Shown here piece after piece: positions 52,509-64,000 of a stretch of 64,000 nt of DNA. The notes under the pieces are model-generated. The model made no database searches. It was not told the origin of the DNA and saw only the letters and a program-made list of their open reading frames with translations. The position numbers were made by a program, and so were the translations under genes. Source of the DNA: Diadophis punctatus similis (lineage: Eukaryota; Chordata; Lepidosauria; Squamata; Dipsadidae); the NCBI GenBank assembly GCA_023053685.1, contig JALIGW010000144.1, positions 355,428 through 419,427 on the forward strand. The letters run 5' to 3'. Position 1 is the stretch's first letter. Each line of letters begins with the position of its first letter.

Positions 52509-53108
52509 CAGTGGTTCCCAACCTTCCTAATGCCGCAACCCATGCCACGCCCCTGCACCCCCACCATGACCCACCCCGCCGCTGCCATTTACCTCTGTAC
52601 ATGCAGAGTCCCATGCAAAAGGCGTGCGTGACTTCGGCGGGGCCGGGACAGGTGGCTGCCCGAAGAGAGTCATCCCCTTCGCAGAGTCTCTCCCATCTAC
52701 CTATAGCGTTCGGGGCAAAGGGGATGGCTATCTCCGGGCAGCCACCTGTCCCGGCCCCGCCGAAGTCACGCACGCCTTCACGACGGGGCTCAAAAAGCTC
52801 CCAGAGGCAACACGCAAAGCGAGCGGAGACCTTGCCCGGATCTGGAGACTTCACCTGGATGCCGCCATTGGTGTTCTTTTACCCTCTGTGCATGCGCAGA
52901 ATGCTTTGCGCATGCGCAGATGGTAAAAGAACCCAAATGGCGGCAGCGTGGTGGGTTGTGGGGGGGCGCGGGGGCAGGGCGCAGGTTGTGGGGCATGATA
53001 TGGCCAGGCTTGTGGCAGTGGGGGGGAGTGGAGGATGCCAGGGTGACCCCTGGGAAATGGTCATTCGACCCCCCAAAGGGGTCGCGACCCCCAGGTTGGG
53101 AACCGCTG
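52509..53108. mobile_element. SPIN-like hAT MITE, 600 bp, with palindromic interior
   Basis: Ends CAGTGGTTCCCAACCTTCC and GGTTGGGAACCGCTG with GGGGTCGCGACCCCCAGG; perfect 8-bp duplication CCTTAGAA (52501-52508, 53109-53116). Interior holds two palindromes: GGGACAGGTGGCTGCCCG with its complement (52646 and 52738), and a TGCGCATGCGCA hairpin (52870-52940). Confidence 0.88.
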
Positions 53109-54620
53109 CCTTAGAACTTTCTCCTTCTAAATTTAAATCCCTTTGCATTTCTCTTGATTGATGGATTCTGGTAAAGGAACAAAGGAAGGTACCAACTAGG
53201 GAATGTTTTTGTATCCCTAGAATGGAATCTCTCTCCTTCTTCTCCTCTTCCTCCTTCTTCATATCATCATCATCATCATCATCATCATTCCATCTTTGCG
53301 CCCATCATATCTCGTATCAGAAATAAATGCCACTCCAGAGACTAAAACTGAATCCATAATAACAAGGAGGCCAGCCATCCCATAATCACAATAGGCACAT
53401 TTTTAAAAAACACTGCCTGCTGCCTACAACACACCCAGTATGCGTAAGTTTATAAATCCATTTTATATCCAGCCAAAGCAAAAAAAGGGGGTGGGGGATT
53501 TGAAATCTATGGATACAGGACATTCCTACCTCCATTGCAAATTCCAGAAAAAAATAAAATAAAATAAAACATGAAAATGAATTGAGGGTTTGGAGGGGGG
53601 GAGATTTTTTTTAAAAGCTAGGTTTCTTTTGGGGGGGATTCAAAATGATCAGGAATATTAAGTGGAATTTCACCATCTAAACTGCCATCACTTATTATAA
53701 AATTTTAAATTTTAAAACACAATGATATGACCACATCCAGCAAACAGTTCAGCCCTCTAAAATGAAGGTAAATCTCAGCTACAAAGAGGTCAATGTCCAA
53801 AGGAGTGAAGGTGTTTGAAGTTGTCCTTCTTGTTTTGAGCATAAGCCAGTATTTTATTTCATTTTATTTTTTGTTCCAGGAAGGACCATGGTTACCTGTG
53901 ATTTGCACCCTTGTTTTTTCTTCCCATTCTGTCAGCTCCTCAAACAGATCTTGTAGCCTTTGAAAGCAGAGCCAAAGCGAGCCGCCCCATCCCCAAATCA
54001 TCAAATAAAAACAATTTACAGTAAGCAAGAATTCAAACATCCTTCGGATTCCTTGCAGGATAGACAACGGGAATGCGGAACGGTTTCTACTTCCAACAAT
54101 TTTGCAACATCATGTTGTCGTTTGGCAGCATTCCCCCGTCATGGCAGCTTAGGGAAGTACATTAAAAAAATATCCGTATCATTCAACTATTAAAAATCTT
54201 CCTGGAGGGCGGATCATTATCCTTGTGAGCCATCACTTAATGCAAACACAAAGAGTGGAGTCGAAAAGACCAACATTTCTGAATTTGGCCCACATTTTGC
54301 CAAAACCTAATGCGACGCCACTGGTTTATTATGTTATTTCGATCCAACTTTTCTGCTCAGACTGTGTCGGAAAGCACAAACTTTCTGAGCCAGCAAGGAT
54401 AACTAAACCAGTAAGGTTTTTTTTTTTTTAAAAAAACTGAAAATAAAAAATAAAAGGCAGATCAATGGTCTGCGCCTTTGGGATTGGCAAAAGGATTTGT
54501 TCATTCCTAAGTATCAAAATGAACCTTTCTCAACCCGCAACGAATTAAAACTGCGAAATCGGGGAATGTTTGCAAAGGTTGAGGTGTTATTCTTAGGAAA
54601 AGAAACAAGAACATTAAGAG
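53109..54620. other. Unassigned; short (ATC)n at 53262-53289
   Basis: The longest mainly single-copy-looking interval of the right half. No frame above 77 codons with recognisable content. Confidence 0.45.
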
Positions 54621-54705
54621 ACAGAGAGAGAGAGGGAGGGAGGGAGGGAGGGAGGGAGGGAGAGAGGGAGAGGGAGAGGGAGAGGAAGGGAGGGAAGGAG
54701 GGCAC
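54621..54705 (+). repeat. (GA)n/(GGGA)n
   Basis: AGAGAGAG then GGGA units. Confidence 0.95.
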
Positions 54706-54886
54706 AAGCAGAGACAGACCCTAAAGGTCATTTTCCTGTTTATGAAAAACCAGAAATAGTTCCAAAACTGACATACCCTTGAGTTGCCATCTTTCACTCA
54801 CAATCTGAAGCCAGGGGGAGAAAAAAATATCTTTGCAACATACCACCTTTTTAAGTTTATGTAAGTTTATGTAAGCTGTCCCTCCC

Positions 54887-54888
<2 letters not shown>
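54706..54888. other. Unassigned sequence
   Basis: Nothing recognised. Confidence 0.5.
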
Positions 54889-54952
<64 letters not shown>

Positions 54953-54982
54953 TTCCTTCCTTCCTTCCTTCCTTCTTTCTTT
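54889..54982 (+). repeat. (CTTT)n then (CTTC)n
   Basis: About 15 and 7 units. Confidence 0.96.
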
Positions 54983-55550
54983 TTTAAAGAGCTAATTGGT
55001 GAAATAAAGTTAAAGAGGAGAGGAGAGGCTTCCTCTGTGGGAGCTGGAGGGAGGGGGGGGAGCAAGAGCCAGCTATAGAGTCCAGTTTCTGCCCAGCGTT
55101 TTGACCAGTCAGGACTTCAGAGCTCATTAACATTTCGGTTTTGTCCAGATTAAAACGTGGGCCCCCTCTATTCAACTCCTGGCCTTCTCTCTTTATTGTG
55201 AAGGACAGAGGAACCCCCCTCCAACGCCCACCCTGTGCTTTGGACGGTCCCGCTATTAACATTCCCTTCTTTTGTGAAGGTGTTTCTTTTCATTTCCTCG
55301 TGTTGTTAAGAGTCCTTCAGGCCCAGCTCTTGAAGAAAGTGTTTGCAAAATTACACCTTCCTGCCTCAACCTCCAAAGGGAGCCAGAGGGACAGCCAGTA
55401 GTTAGGACAACATTACAGGGGCCTTTAATTCGATTTCTAAAAAATTGAGCACCTTTTCCCCAGATTTGCGGAGAAAAAGCATCAGTGTTGGGGAAATAGA
55501 TCGATGGATTATTGTTCATATTGTAAGGGCCAAATTATGGCTAGGAGAGG
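54983..55550. other. Unassigned sequence
   Basis: No repeat ends or supported frame. Confidence 0.45.
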
Positions 55551-56095
55551 TGGAAGGAAGGAAGGGAGGGAGGGAGGGAGGGAGGGAGGAAGGAGGAAGG
55601 AAGGAAGGAAGGAAGGAAGGAAGGAAGGAAGGAAGGAAGGAAGGAAGGAAGGAAGGAAGGAAAGAAGGAAAGAAGGAAAGAAGGAAGGAAGGAAGGAAAG
55701 AAGGAAAGAAGGAAAGAAGGAAAGAAGGGAGGAAGGAAAGGGAAAAAGAAGAGGAAAAGGAAGAGAAGGAAGGGAAGGGAGGGGAAGGGGAAGGAAGGAA
55801 GGAAGGAAGGAAGGGTGGGTGGGAGGGAGGGAGGGAGGGAGGAAGGAAAGAAGGAAGGAAGGAAAGGGAAAAAGAAGAGGAAAAGGAAGAGAAGGAAGGG
55901 AAGGGAGGGGAAGGGAAGGGAAGGGGAAGGAAGGGAGGGAGGGAGGAAAAAGGAAGGGAGGAAAAAGGAAGGGAGGAAGGAAAGGGAAAAGAAGAGGAAA
56001 AGGAAGAGAGGGAAGGGAAGGGGAGGAAGGAAGGAAGGAAGGAAGGAAGGAAGGAAGGAAGGAAGGAAGGAAGGAAGGAAGGAAGGAAGGAAAAG
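55551..56095 (+). repeat. Polypurine (GGAA/GGGA/GAAA)n array
   Basis: 545 bp with two long near-identical segments (55738-55790 and 55862-55935: GGGAAAAAGAAGAGGAAAAG), evidence of a ~125-bp duplication within the array. Confidence 0.96.
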
Positions 56096-56100
56096 CATCT

Positions 56101-56104
56101 AATA

Positions 56105-56135
<31 letters not shown>

Positions 56136-56146
56136 CTATCTCTATC

Positions 56147-56230
<84 letters not shown>
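56101..56230 (+). repeat. (CTAT)n microsatellite
   Basis: About 30 units after CTATATCTATC variants; directly follows the purine array. Confidence 0.97.
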
Positions 56231-56231
<1 letters not shown>

Positions 56232-56670
56232 AACATGTCAATGACCGCAGCAGCATCGCTTGTGTACTCAAGCACTTTAAAATAAATAAACAACTAAACA
56301 AACAAACAAATAAATAAATAGGTGCCTTGGAATCTTCGGAAGATCTAAATAAAGAGCCTTCTGTGTTAATGTATTCTGGAGCACAAAGGTATGTGTCAAC
56401 AAAAGCCCACGCGGACCCCAGTGTCTGCTAGGCATGCTCAGAGAGAGAGAAGAAGGTTTTGTAAGATACTGTGCGCAGGGTGCATTGCCTCTACGGAAGC
56501 CAGCAATGCCATGGGGTTTATGAAAGGGTGGATGTTTTTGCTTTCAACCTGCGCGTGTTTGTGCATAATCTATTCGTAGGTGCAATCAATCAATCAATCA
56601 ATCACTGATGTTGTTGACTATACCACAGCATAATTTGGTAGAGGGCACTGTATCTTGACTTTGTTGCTTG

Positions 56671-56740
<70 letters not shown>

Positions 56741-56790
56741 ACGGGGGGGGGAGAGGGAGAGAAAGGGAAAGAGAGATGATGATGGAGAGA

Positions 56791-56836
<46 letters not shown>

Positions 56837-57827
56837 CAGAGAGACAGAGAGAGATGGATGGATTTACTCATGAGCATTTATGAATATCTAAATGCACAAT
56901 ATGTGTCCTTGTGTTTCATATTACAAACAACAAAATCAATACAACAGTACAGGGCCCACTATCAAAATATAGTGCAGTATATTCAACAACATCAGTGTGT
57001 GGTTGATTGATTGATTTTACATGTGTGTGTGTATGCATTTAGTTTATGTGTGTGTGTATGTGTGTGTGTATACACACACACACATACTTGTGTGTGTATT
57101 TATCTGCAAAATGCACCAACCTGACTTGTTTGCAAAGTGCCTAAGTAAAACTTGATAAACCAATCCTTCCTTCCTTAAACATAAATTTGTGGGGAAGTCC
57201 ATTCCCAGAAAGGAAATAAAATAAAATAAAACGCAAATGTCGTTTAACGATATAGATTAAAACACACACACAACCCAACCAAAAATGGCTCTCTGCCCCT
57301 ATCCCTCATTCCTCTTGAGGCACATTGGACCAGAGGCTCTTGCAAAACCATAGCATCTGCAAACTTTGGAGCCGCCAAACCTATGCCAAATAAATAAATC
57401 CGCCAAGACAAAGAGGCCAGCAGCTCCCGATCCCTGCTGTCTACGGGGTGGGGGTGGGGGGGGTGGAGAGGAGAACATCTTTGGGGGGACACACACACAC
57501 CCCGGTGTGCCAAGAAGGACCTTCAACATCAGCTCTGAAATTGGTGTGATTTGCCTGGGAAACCGGCAGTCATCAGCCAACTGGACTTGACAAGACGAGG
57601 CAGGGGAAGGGGAAGGGAGAAGTGGGGGGTGGGAGACAGGGAATGTTCATAATAGATCCCCAACGTGGAGGAGGGGAGGAGGAAGAGAGAGAGAGAGAGA
57701 GAAACCAGCAAATCAGCCTGGTTTGGTTTTGCAAGCATGAGATGCTTGCTGTTGTTACTACTCTGGCAGAAAAGTCTTTGCGTTAGAGAAGAAGTGAAGG
57801 AAATTACGATTATGAAATTATGAAAGA
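56231..57827. other. Unassigned with simple repeats
   Basis: (AATC)n 56582-56604, (GT)n 56673-56738, (GA)n 56786-56852, GT/CA tracts 57000-57100, short (GA)n 57683-57702. Otherwise nothing recognised. Confidence 0.6.
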
Positions 57828-58255
57828 AAGGATGATTAGGGGACTGGAGGCTAAAACATACGACAAACGGTTGCAAGAACTGGGCATGGCTAGTCTAGTG
57901 AAGAGAAGGACCAGGGGAGACATGATAGCAGTGTTCTAATATTTGAGGGGCTGCCACAGAGAGGAGGGGGGGTCAAGCTATTTTCCAAAGCACCTGAAAG
58001 CCGGACAAGAAATAATTGATGGAAACTAATCAAGGAGAGATTCAACATGGAAATAAGGAGGAATTTTCTGACAGTGAGAACAATCAAGCAATGGAACCAT
58101 TTGCCTTCAGAAATTGTGGGAGCTTCATCACTGGAAGCTTTCAAGAAAAGATTGGACTGCCGTCTGTCAGAAATGGTGTAGGGTCTCCTGCTTGGGCAGG
58201 GGGGTTGGACTAGATGACCTACAAGGTCCCTTCCAACTCTGTTAATCTGTTATTC
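57828..58255 (+). mobile_element. CR1 LINE 3' end
   Basis: GGATGATTAGGGGACTGGAGG, AGAAGGACCAGGGGAGACATG, NLPSEIV-type region, GTTGGACTAGATGACCTAC. Its GGTGTAGGG site (58177) is empty. Confidence 0.92.
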
Positions 58256-58533
58256 AGTAGTTGTGGGAGCTTCATCACTGGAGGCTTTCAAGAAGAGACT
58301 GGGCTGCCATCTGTCAGAAATGGTGTAGGGCAGTGGTTCCCAAACTTTTTCAGTCCACCCCCCCCTTGGTGCTACAAACTCATCCTCACCGCCCCCCACC
58401 CCACCCCCTCAGGTGGGCATGGCTTAGTGGTCAGTTGACCGGGTGGGCATGGCCAACTTGTAAAATGTGGTGAAACTCATTTAACAACGCTCTTGCTTAG
58501 CAACCAAAATGTTAGGCTCAATTGTGGTCATAA

Positions 58534-60155
<1,622 letters not shown>

Positions 60156-60535
60156 GGGAGAGAAAAATAGAGGGAGGGAGGGAGGGAGGGAGGGAGGGAA
60201 GGAAGGAAGGAAAAGAAAGGAAGGAGAGGGAAGGAAATGGAAGGAGGAAGGAAGAAAGGAAGGGAGGGAGGGAGGAAAGGAGGGAGGGAGGAAAGAAAGT
60301 AGGAAGGAAAGAGGGAGGGAAATTAAAGGTGAAAAGGAGAGGGAGGAAGGAAAAGGAAGGGAAGGGGGAAGGAAGGGAAGTAGGAAGGAAAAAGGGAGGA
60401 AGGAAAGGGAAGGAAGGAAAGTAGGAAGGAGAAGGAGGGGGAAGGAAAGGGAAGGAGGGAAAGAGACAGAAGAAAGGAAAGGGAAGGAACGGAGGAAGGA
60501 AAAAGGGAAGGAAGGAAGGAAAGGAAAGGGAGGCA
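60156..60535 (+). repeat. Polypurine (GGAA/GGGA)n array
   Basis: 380 bp, irregular units. Confidence 0.95.
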
Positions 60536-60775
60536 GGCGAAGGCGACAGAAACTCTGGCGGGCAATTGTTCCCGATCTCCCCCCCCCATCGCTGCCCTCT
60601 TTCCGGACCGACTTTCCGGCCGCGGCGCCTCTTGGCCGAAGGAGCGGAAAAGAGGCAGCTGCGATTTCCCCACAAGGTCTCCCTCCTCCTCCTCCCGCCC
60701 CCACAACCCAACCCCCCAACCCAGTCCCTGCCCGCCCCCCCAGCCCCTGTCCGCCCCCCCCAATCCCATGTCTTA
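60536..60775. other. CpG-rich segment resembling a promoter or CpG island
   Basis: TTTCCGGACCGACTTTCCGG, CCGCGGCGCC, GGCCGAAGGAGCGGAAAAG followed by C-rich sequence. No TATA box or frame that I can assign. Confidence 0.35.
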
Positions 60776-61080
60776 CTGGTTTAACAGCTCCGTGTTTCTG
60801 TTGGCTGGTCTCTAGGGGAAAAAGCTTGCAAAATATAGAAACTCTTCTGGCTGCGAGTTGTTAATTGCTCACCCTCGCTAGAAGAGTTTCTGTATTTTGC
60901 AAGCTTTCCAGGGGTCTCCAACCTTGGCAACTTTAAGACTTGTGGACTTCAACTCCCAGAATTCCTCAGCCAGCTTTGCTGGGAGTTGAAGTCCACAAGT
61001 CTTAAAGTTGCCAAGGTTGGAGACCAGTGCAAAGAGACCAGACGACAGACACACGGAGCTGTTAAAAGTCCAGTAAGACG
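60770..61080. mobile_element. Nested palindromes (three hairpins)
   Basis: Outer arms GTCTTACTGG...AACAGCTCCGTGTTTCTG (60770-60815) and complement (61034-61080). Inner hairpin AAGCTTGCAAAATATAGAAAC / GTTTCTGTATTTTGCAAGCTT (60822-60905). Then a MITE hairpin AGGGGTCTCCAACCTTGGC / GCCAAGGTTGGAGACC (60909-61026). Confidence 0.8.
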
Positions 61081-61414
61081 CCCGTCTCACGGCCCGCCCA
61101 GTCCCCGCCGGGAAAAGAGTGGCGGGAAAAGCGGTGAGCAGGCGATTGGGTGGACATCGGTGGTGGCGCGGGGACAGGACTGGCGAACCACTTACCGCCC
61201 CCCTGGCCCCTCTCACCGCCCCCCTGTCGCCACCCTTGCCTCTCACCGCCCCCCTAAGGGTTCCCACCGCCCCCTGGGGGGCGGTACCGCCCACTTTGGG
61301 AACCACTGGTGTAGGGTCTCCTGCTTGGGTGGCGGGTTGGACTAGATGACCTACAAGGTCCCTGCCAACTCTGTTCATCTGTATCTGTATCTGAAATAGA
61401 GGATAAGAAGATAC

Positions 61415-61744
61415 AGGTAGTCCTTGACTTACGACCACAATTAAGCCCAAAATTTATGTGCCTTAGTGAGAAAGTTTCTTGCTCCCTCTTTTAAGTAAAT
61501 CACTGCAGTTGTAGTAACACGGTTGTTAAGTGAATCTGGCTTCCCCATTGACTTTGCTTGTCAGAAGGTCGCAAAAGGGGATCACGTGACTCCGGGACAC
61601 TGCAACTGTCGTAAGTATGAACCAGTTGCCAAGCGTCTGAATTTCGATCACATGACCGCGGGGATGCTGCAACTGTCATAAGTGTGAAAAAAGGTCATGA
61701 GTCCCTTGTTGTAACTTCGAACAGTCACTAAGTGAACTATTGTA
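61415..61744. mobile_element. Tigger-like MITE
   Basis: ACAGGTAGTCCTTGACTTAC start, AACACGGTTGTTAAGTGAATC, GATCACATGACCGCGGGGAT, CAGTCACTAAGTGAACTATT end. Confidence 0.72.
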
Positions 61745-61756
61745 CCGCAACAATTG

Positions 61757-61852
61757 TGTTGAGCCTTGGTGGTGCAGTGGTTAGAGTGCAGTACTGCAGG
61801 CTAGTTCTGCTGACTGCCAGCTGCCTGCAATTTGGCAGTTCAAATCTTTCAG
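61757..61852 (+). mobile_element. Sauria-type SINE, 5' fragment
   Basis: GAGCCTTGGTGGTGCAGTGG (box A) and CAGTTCAAATCTTTCAG (box B); truncated against CR1. Confidence 0.75.
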
Positions 61853-61854
61853 AT

Positions 61855-61930
61855 TACTAGAGTTGGAAGGGACCTTGTAGGTCATCTAGTCCAACACACA
61901 CACACACCGCTCAAGCAGGAGTCCCTACAC
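61855..61930 (-). mobile_element. CR1 LINE 3' end
   Basis: GAGTTGGAAGGGACCTTGTAG, CATCTAGTCCAAC, then a (CA)n-altered stretch and AAGCAGGAGTCCCTACAC, where a hAT element begins. Confidence 0.85.
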
Positions 61931-62430
61931 CAGTGATGGCGAACCTAAGGCACGGGTGCCACAGGTGGCACACAGTGCCACATCTGCCGGCACGCGAGCC
62001 GTTGCCCTAGCTCAGCTCCAGCGCGCATGTGCATGCCCGCCAGCTGATTTTAGGCTGCCCATGCCCCCTAACCGGTTCTCCGGTCACCGCAGCTGGCAAA
62101 GAACCCTCTGGGCCAGTGGTGAAATCCAATTTTTTTTTACTACCGGTTCTGTGGGCGTGGCTTGGTGGGCGTGGTGTGGCTTGGTGGGATTGTCTTGGTG
62201 GGAGTGGCAGGGAAAGGATACTGCAATATCTCCATTCCCACCCCACTCTGGGGCCAGCCAGAGGGGGTATTTGCCGGTTCTCTGAACTACTCAAAATTTC
62301 TGCTATCGGTTCTCCGAACTACTCAAAATTTCCGCTACTGGTTCTCCAGAACCTGTCAGAACCTGCTGGATTTCAACCCTGCTTCTGCGCATGCTTCTGT
62401 CGCGAAGGGAAGTAGGTAGGGAAGGTAAGT
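61931..62430. mobile_element. hAT MITE (GATGGCGAACC family) with a nested MITE, right end lost
   Basis: Starts CAGTGATGGCGAACCTAAGG right after CCCTACAC. A second MITE begins CAGTGGTGAAATCC at 62114 and ends near GGATTTCAACCCTG (62386). The outer right end is not visible. Confidence 0.7.
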
Positions 62431-62868
62431 GGAACCCACCCCTGAAATTGCCACAGTTTTACAAACCGCACAAAGTTGTTTCAAATCTGCAAAATCCGTC
62501 TGCAGTCCCATTCCCCGCCTTCCCCAACTGACAAGGCTTCAGAATCACATTTACACCCTGGAGAAGAACGGGTGGGTGGAGGGAAAAAAAAAACCTCTGA
62601 CAAACTTTGACTGGCGCTAGATAACTGGCTTAGTCTCCCGTTTTGACATTTGCAAATTCTCAGCAAGGTGAGCAGCAGGGAGGCTGGGATATTGCTCTTA
62701 GATCCTAAAGCCGCCCCAGTTCGCAGACAAGGCAGAGATTTTTCCAATTATGGATCAGCTCAGAACATTTCCCGAGGAGACAAGGAGACAGGCAAAGGCA
62801 GAAGTTGGTGAAAATAAAAAATTTGCAAATTCGGGCAATTCAGCCATTTGGGGTTTTTTACGGTTACC
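62431..62868. other. Unassigned sequence
   Basis: No repeat end or supported frame. Confidence 0.45.
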
Positions 62869-62876
62869 CTCTGCAG

Positions 62877-63161
62877 GTGGGATTCAATTTTTTTTAACTG
62901 CCGGTTCTGTGGGCGTGGCTTGGTGGGCGTGGCTTGGTGGGCATGGCAGCAGAAGGATACTGTAAAATCTCCATTCCCAGCCCACCCCAGGGGAAGGTTA
63001 CTGCAAAATCCCCATTTCCTCCTGATCAGCTGGGACTCAGGAGGCAGAGAATAGACGGGATGGGGCCAGTCAGAGGTGGCATTTACCGGTTCTCCGAACT
63101 ACTCAAATTTTCCACTACCGGTTCTCCAGAACTGGTCAGAACCTGCTGAATCCCACCTCTG
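62877..63161. mobile_element. hAT-type MITE (GGTGGGATTCAA family)
   Basis: GTGGGATTCAATTTTTTTTAA start and CTGAATCCCACCTCTG end, CTCTGCAG on both sides (62869-62876, 63162-63169); the first few terminal bases on the left seem lost. Same family as the nested element at 62114-62386. Confidence 0.78.
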
Positions 63162-63249
63162 CTCTGCAGGTTGAAGACATCCTCTGAAAAGAAAGGTGAA
63201 GGCAAGGTAGAGTTAAATCCAAAAGCAAGATGGGGGACAGAACACAGAG

Positions 63250-63520
63250 AGGCCTTGACTTGTAACAGTCTGTTTAGTGACCAAGTTACAATGGCACTGC
63301 CGATTTATGACCGTTTTTCACAGTCACGACTTTTGCAGCGTCCCCGTGATCATGTGGTCAAAATTCAGATGCTTGGCAACAGGTTCGTTTTTATGACCGT
63401 TGCTGTGTCCCAAGCTCATCTGATCCCCTTTTGTGACCTTCTGACAAGCAAAGTCGGTGGAGAAACCAGATTCACTTAACAACTGGGTTATTAACTAATC
63501 AACTGCAGTGATTCACTTAA
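63250..63520. mobile_element. Tigger-like MITE
   Basis: GCCTTGACTTGTAACAGTC, ATGACCGTTTTTCACAGTC, CTTCTGACAAGCAAAGTC, AACTGCAGTGATTCACTTAA. Confidence 0.7.
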
Positions 63521-63600
63521 TTTATTTAATTTATTTAAATAGATTTGTATGCCGCCCAACTCCCGAGGGACTCTGGTTGCATTGGTCAATTGTTGTCCAG
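63521..63600 (-). mobile_element. LINE 3' tail, reverse
   Basis: (AATT/TTTA) then GATTTGTATGCCGCCCAACTC: the complement of the tail at 19925-19985. Confidence 0.55.
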
Positions 63601-63692
63601 ACTCCTTTCTTTCTTTCTTTCCTTCCTTCCTTTCCTTCCTTCCTTCCTTCCTTCCTTCCTTCCTTCCTTCCTTCCTTCCTTCCTTCCTTCCT
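63601..63692 (+). repeat. (CTTT)n/(CTTC)n
   Basis: About 22 tetranucleotide units. Confidence 0.97.
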
Positions 63693-63769
63693 AGCTTCCT
63701 ATGGGGACTGGGAGTTGGGAGCTCCCATTGGTTCTAGTCAGTGGGGAGAGAAAAAAACATTTATTCATT

Positions 63770-64000
63770 GGCTCTCCATCTCTCTCTCTTTCTCTCTCTT
63801 TCTCCCCCCCCCCTTTCTTCCAATCTCCTCTTTCTTTCTTTCTTTCTTTCTTTCTCTTTCTTTCTCTCTCTCTCTCTGCCCCTCTTTTTCTCTATCTCCT
63901 CTTTCTTTCTCACTCTTGCTCTCCCTCTTTCTCCCCCTCTTTCTCCCTATCTCCTCTTTCTTTCTTTCTCTCTCTCTCTTCCTCTCCTTTCTTCCTATCT
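63770..64000 (+). repeat. Pyrimidine-rich (CT/CTTT)n to window end
   Basis: Irregular CTCTCT and CTTT units with CCCCC; runs off the window. Confidence 0.93.

Noticed and set aside
55445..56317. 290-codon open frame
   Set aside because: It reads GGAA and CTAT microsatellites as protein (GRKEG... then SIYL...); no real sequence complexity.

Overview
The window looks like non-coding DNA from a squamate reptile, most likely an advanced snake. The evidence is repeat content: many CR1 LINE 3' ends, tRNA-derived SINEs of the Sauria type, a dense set of hAT-type MITEs, and very large microsatellites. The last include (TTCTA)n, the complement of (AATAG)n, which is known to be expanded in colubroid snakes behind CR1/L3 LINE tails, and GATA/GACA (Bkm-like) blocks. 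I find no intact host gene, no rRNA or tRNA gene, no prokaryotic signature and no CRISPR. Almost every long open frame is either low-complexity repeat read as protein (poly-SIYL, EGRK or CVCV) or a retroelement remnant.

Layout. 1-10 kb: CR1 pieces split by nested hAT elements (one hAT inside another at 2.0-2.9 kb), a solo LTR at 6.3-7.1 kb, and a LINE junction at 9.7-10.1 kb. 11-20 kb: an 840-bp polypurine minisatellite, several palindromic MITEs, a SPIN-like hAT, and a second solo LTR at 15.5-16.2 kb. 20-30 kb: composite tetranucleotide arrays, SINEs, and a CR1/L2/Rex-type LINE 3' end at 25.2-26.0 kb. 30-40 kb: simple repeats, a 35-bp minisatellite inside a MITE, endonuclease/RT remnants of the same LINE, and a 116-bp tandem array inside a hAT MITE. 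40-50 kb: a hAT element carrying an EAF1-like first exon, two 67-bp VNTR arrays grown from the inside of a CORE-SINE, and a large (TTCTA)n block. 50-64 kb: further hAT elements, including a 3-kb TSD-bounded composite with GC-rich cargo at 58.3-61.3 kb, and more simple repeats.

Three points stand out. (1) The 662-bp hAT-like element at 40463-41124 has perfect 8-bp target duplications. It contains an undamaged 34-codon reading frame matching the N-terminus of the transcription elongation factor EAF1, ended by a splice-donor sequence at the phase expected for that exon, so it appears to have captured a host gene fragment. (2) Eighteen hAT-type insertions have both target duplications readable, and 15 of the 18 have TA at positions 4-5 (nnnTAnnn). 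Five hAT insertions (four with both duplications, one with only the left) sit at the same CCCTAYAC site in the 3' part of CR1, which therefore acts as a landing hotspot. (3) Several tandem arrays (67 bp, 116 bp, ~35 bp) have grown from inside mobile elements, some with higher-order structure.

Boundaries with a target duplication are exact to the base. Other boundaries are approximate, and family names rest on recognition of terminal or conserved sequence, not on a database search.
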